From contig JABMPO010000391.1 of assembly GCA_013203015.1 (NCBI GenBank), forward strand, positions 1-7,773: DNA of 7,773 nt. Direction: 5' to 3'. Numbering within the stretch: position 1 is the first letter of the stretch; each line of letters begins with the position of its first letter. Source of the DNA: Fidelibacterota bacterium. GTDB lineage: Bacteria > Fidelibacterota > Marinisomatia > Marinisomatales > TCS56. The notes under the pieces were generated by a model, which saw only the letters and a list, made by a program, of their open reading frames with translations, was not told the origin of the DNA and did no database searches. Positions 6,209 through 7,773 of the stretch are shown here, piece by piece. Made by a program: the position numbers and the translations under genes.

Positions 6209-7712
6209 AGTTGAGTTTTTTAAGTATTCCATAAATCTGATCGGTTACTTGCTGAGCGTTCGCTTTAGTAAAACAGAGCGGCGGCTTGGTTTTAAGAACA
6301 CTGTCAAAAGGTCCATCGGTACTGATCAGTATGTGCCTGTTTCTAAGTTCGTTTTTGATCAGATTAGCTAAAACGCTATCCGGTTCCAGACTGTCATTGT
6401 TTTTTACTATTTCTACTCCAATAAATAAACCGGTGCCTCTCACATCGCCAATGCAGGGGAATTCATTTTGAAGATTGATAAACTGCGCTTTATAAAATTC
6501 GCCTACCAGTCGAGTGTTTTCCGGCAAATTTTCTGCTTCAATTACAGCTAATACGGCTAACCCAATGGCGCACGACACCGGGTTTCCGCCAAATGAACTG
6601 AAGAATTCAACGCCTTTGCCAAATGACTCCGCGATCTCGGTTGTGGTTATCACCGCCCCCAGGGGGTGACCATTACCCATTGGTTTTCCAAGAATTATAA
6701 TATCAGGCACGACTGCCTGTGCTTCATAGCCCCAGAAATATTCTCCCAAACGCCCAAAACCGGTTTGTACTTCATCACTGATACAAACACCGCCCTGTTT
6801 CCTGATCGCCGGATAGATTTCTTTCAGGTAGCCTTGAGCCAATGGAACCTGTCCGGCACAACCCAGGATGGGTTCGCTGATAAACGCGGCAACTGGTGAA
6901 TCCGAATGCTTGACCTGTTCAATGGCCTCCCGGGCATACATTTTTCCGGCATTGTCAGCATTATATTTCCCCCGGTAAGTATCCGGGATGGCAGCTTTCA
7001 GGATATGGTCTTTCTGTCCCGGTCCCGCTTTAGCGCCGAATTTATAGTCACTGATATCCACTCCCATCTGGGTATTTCCGTGATAACCATGTTCTATCAC
7101 CATCAGATTTTTAAAGCCGGTATGGGCTCGAGCCAATCTGATAGCTAAATCACTGGCTGCGCTGCCTGAATTAACAAAATATACTTTGTTAAGTGAGTCT
7201 GGGAATCTGGCTAATAATCGCTCGGCATATTCAGTTAATAAATCGTAAAGATAGCGGGTGTTAGTATTCAGTTTTGCTATTTGGCCTTGAGCGGCGGCAA
7301 CCACCTGTGGGTGCGAATGCCCGACATGGGGGATATTATTATAGGCGTCCAAATAGGTGTTACCACAGGCATCGTACATATATTGAAAGGCCGCTTTGGT
7401 CATATGGATCGGCCTGGAATAACTCAAGGCAAGGATCGGACTGATAACCTTGTGCCTGGCCTTGATCAAGCTATCAACCGATTGCGGTATCTCAACAGGC
7501 AGGCCGATGGCTGAGCGAAAACTGTTCTCGGCTGCAATGGGATTAATCCTCAGCCACTGTTGAAGTAAAGCCCAGGCCTGGTTTTCACTTACAAATGCAT
7601 ATTTATTAGCGGAATTAATTTTTCTGGAATGGGAAGAATTACAGACGCTGATACAGAGTCTGGCTGCAACCAGGTAATATAAGACAGCTATTTCTTTTTC
7701 ATTAATTGGCAA
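6207..7712 (-). CDS. Class-III PLP aminotransferase/phospho-lyase-like enzyme with C-terminal remnant of an APH-type kinase domain
   Basis: From a possible TTG start this reads 501 residues. Residues ~75-501 are a fold-type I PLP enzyme of aminotransferase class III, closest in pattern to ethanolamine-phosphate phospho-lyase and its bacterial relatives: NTNTRYLYD (149-157), HGYHGNT (208-214), IPDTYRGKY (242-250), ISDEVQTGFGR (311-321, D313 for the pyridine nitrogen), LGKPMGNGHP (341-350, K343 the Schiff-base lysine), SSFGGNPVSCA (372-382) and STDGP near 464. The usual SGSEAND motif reads SGSAASD (182-188), apparently a subgroup variant. Residues 1-70 (EKEIAVLYYLVAARLCISVC, then YAFVSENQAWALL) match the last helices of an aminoglycoside-phosphotransferase-like kinase domain, which in related proteins is fused ahead of the PLP domain. 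The true gene should therefore start well beyond the window. An in-frame TAG at 7749-7751 interrupts it. The substrate may be a phosphorylated amine or amino alcohol; this is inference. Confidence 0.88.
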   Translation of the reverse strand: MPINEKEIAVLYYLVAARLCISVCNSSHSRKINSANKYAFVSENQAWALLQQWLRINPIAAENSFRSAIGLPVEIPQSVDSLIKARHKVISPILALSYSRPIHMTKAAFQYMYDACGNTYLDAYNNIPHVGHSHPQVVAAAQGQIAKLNTNTRYLYDLLTEYAERLLARFPDSLNKVYFVNSGSAASDLAIRLARAHTGFKNLMVIEHGYHGNTQMGVDISDYKFGAKAGPGQKDHILKAAIPDTYRGKYNADNAGKMYAREAIEQVKHSDSPVAAFISEPILGCAGQVPLAQGYLKEIYPAIRKQGGVCISDEVQTGFGRLGEYFWGYEAQAVVPDIIILGKPMGNGHPLGAVITTTEIAESFGKGVEFFSSFGGNPVSCAIGLAVLAVIEAENLPENTRLVGEFYKAQFINLQNEFPCIGDVRGTGLFIGVEIVKNNDSLEPDSVLANLIKNELRNRHILISTDGPFDSVLKTKPPLCFTKANAQQVTDQIYGILKKLN

Positions 7713-7773
7713 TACCTGATGATATGATTTTAGAATAAATGACGCACACTATAATGGATTATCCTTATCGAAA
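7713..7773 (-). pseudogene. Upstream continuation of the kinase domain, interrupted by in-frame TAG
   Basis: The frame of the PLP-enzyme gene continues upstream of the TTG as CASFILKSYHQV, then hits TAG at 7749-7751, then reads FDKDNPL to the edge. The kinase family commonly has a '..dPL..a..ll.GYh.v.PL...E' pattern here, and both sides of the TAG fit it. The stop therefore replaces one residue inside a conserved stretch and does not mark a gene boundary. The TTG has only a weak CAGG nearby. It may be a nonsense mutation, a base error, or readthrough. Confidence 0.55.

Noticed and set aside
6111..7514. Plus-strand open frames across the PLP-enzyme gene
   Set aside because: They are antisense to a gene with intact catalytic motifs and have no supporting features of their own.

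Overview
The window looks like part of the chromosome of a Gram-negative bacterium, most likely from the Bacteroidetes/FCB assemblage or a relative such as Marinimicrobia or Calditrichota. The signs are a predicted lipoprotein DUF255 enzyme, the remnant of an outer-membrane beta-barrel protein ending in phenylalanine, several genes without a strong Shine-Dalgarno sequence, and mixed GC content. This placement is an inference from gene style; no rRNA or marker gene is present.

Left flank (1-3216, moderate GC): a minus-strand gene for a thioredoxin-fold DUF255 (YyaL/SPATA20-type) protein runs off the left edge. It is divergent from a complete plus-strand sodium:solute symporter. The ~310-bp spacer between them holds two short palindromes and a start-less open frame that may be a decayed gene or a dispersed repeat.

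Middle (about 3217-5950, visibly AT-richer): an accessory segment with a stand-alone HsdR_N-type nuclease, an unrecognised 120-residue protein, the frameshifted tail of an outer-membrane protein, and an intact HigB/HigA-type toxin-antitoxin pair on the opposite strand. A palindromic candidate operator lies in front of the pair. An imperfect nested inverted repeat upstream of the nuclease gene, and several TAACG-type ends in the spacers, are loosely reminiscent of integron attC sites; this is only a suggestion.

Right flank (6011-7773, moderate GC): a minus-strand unit with a class-III PLP enzyme of the ethanolamine-phosphate phospho-lyase-like clade. It carries the end of an aminoglycoside-phosphotransferase-like kinase domain at its N-terminus. 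It is followed, with translational coupling, by a 61-residue two-helix membrane protein. Kinase-like reading continues upstream of the apparent TTG start through an in-frame TAG up to the right edge. The enzyme is therefore either a fusion gene broken by a nonsense mutation, a sequence error, or a real recoding case.

The flanks look like housekeeping or metabolic genes, and the middle like a patch of acquired and decaying DNA. No RNA gene, CRISPR array, transposase or integrase is visible. No clearly new system is proven. The strongest leads are the amber-interrupted kinase-PLP enzyme, the solo HsdR_N nuclease with its attC-like upstream repeat, and the eroded outer-membrane gene beside the toxin-antitoxin locus.
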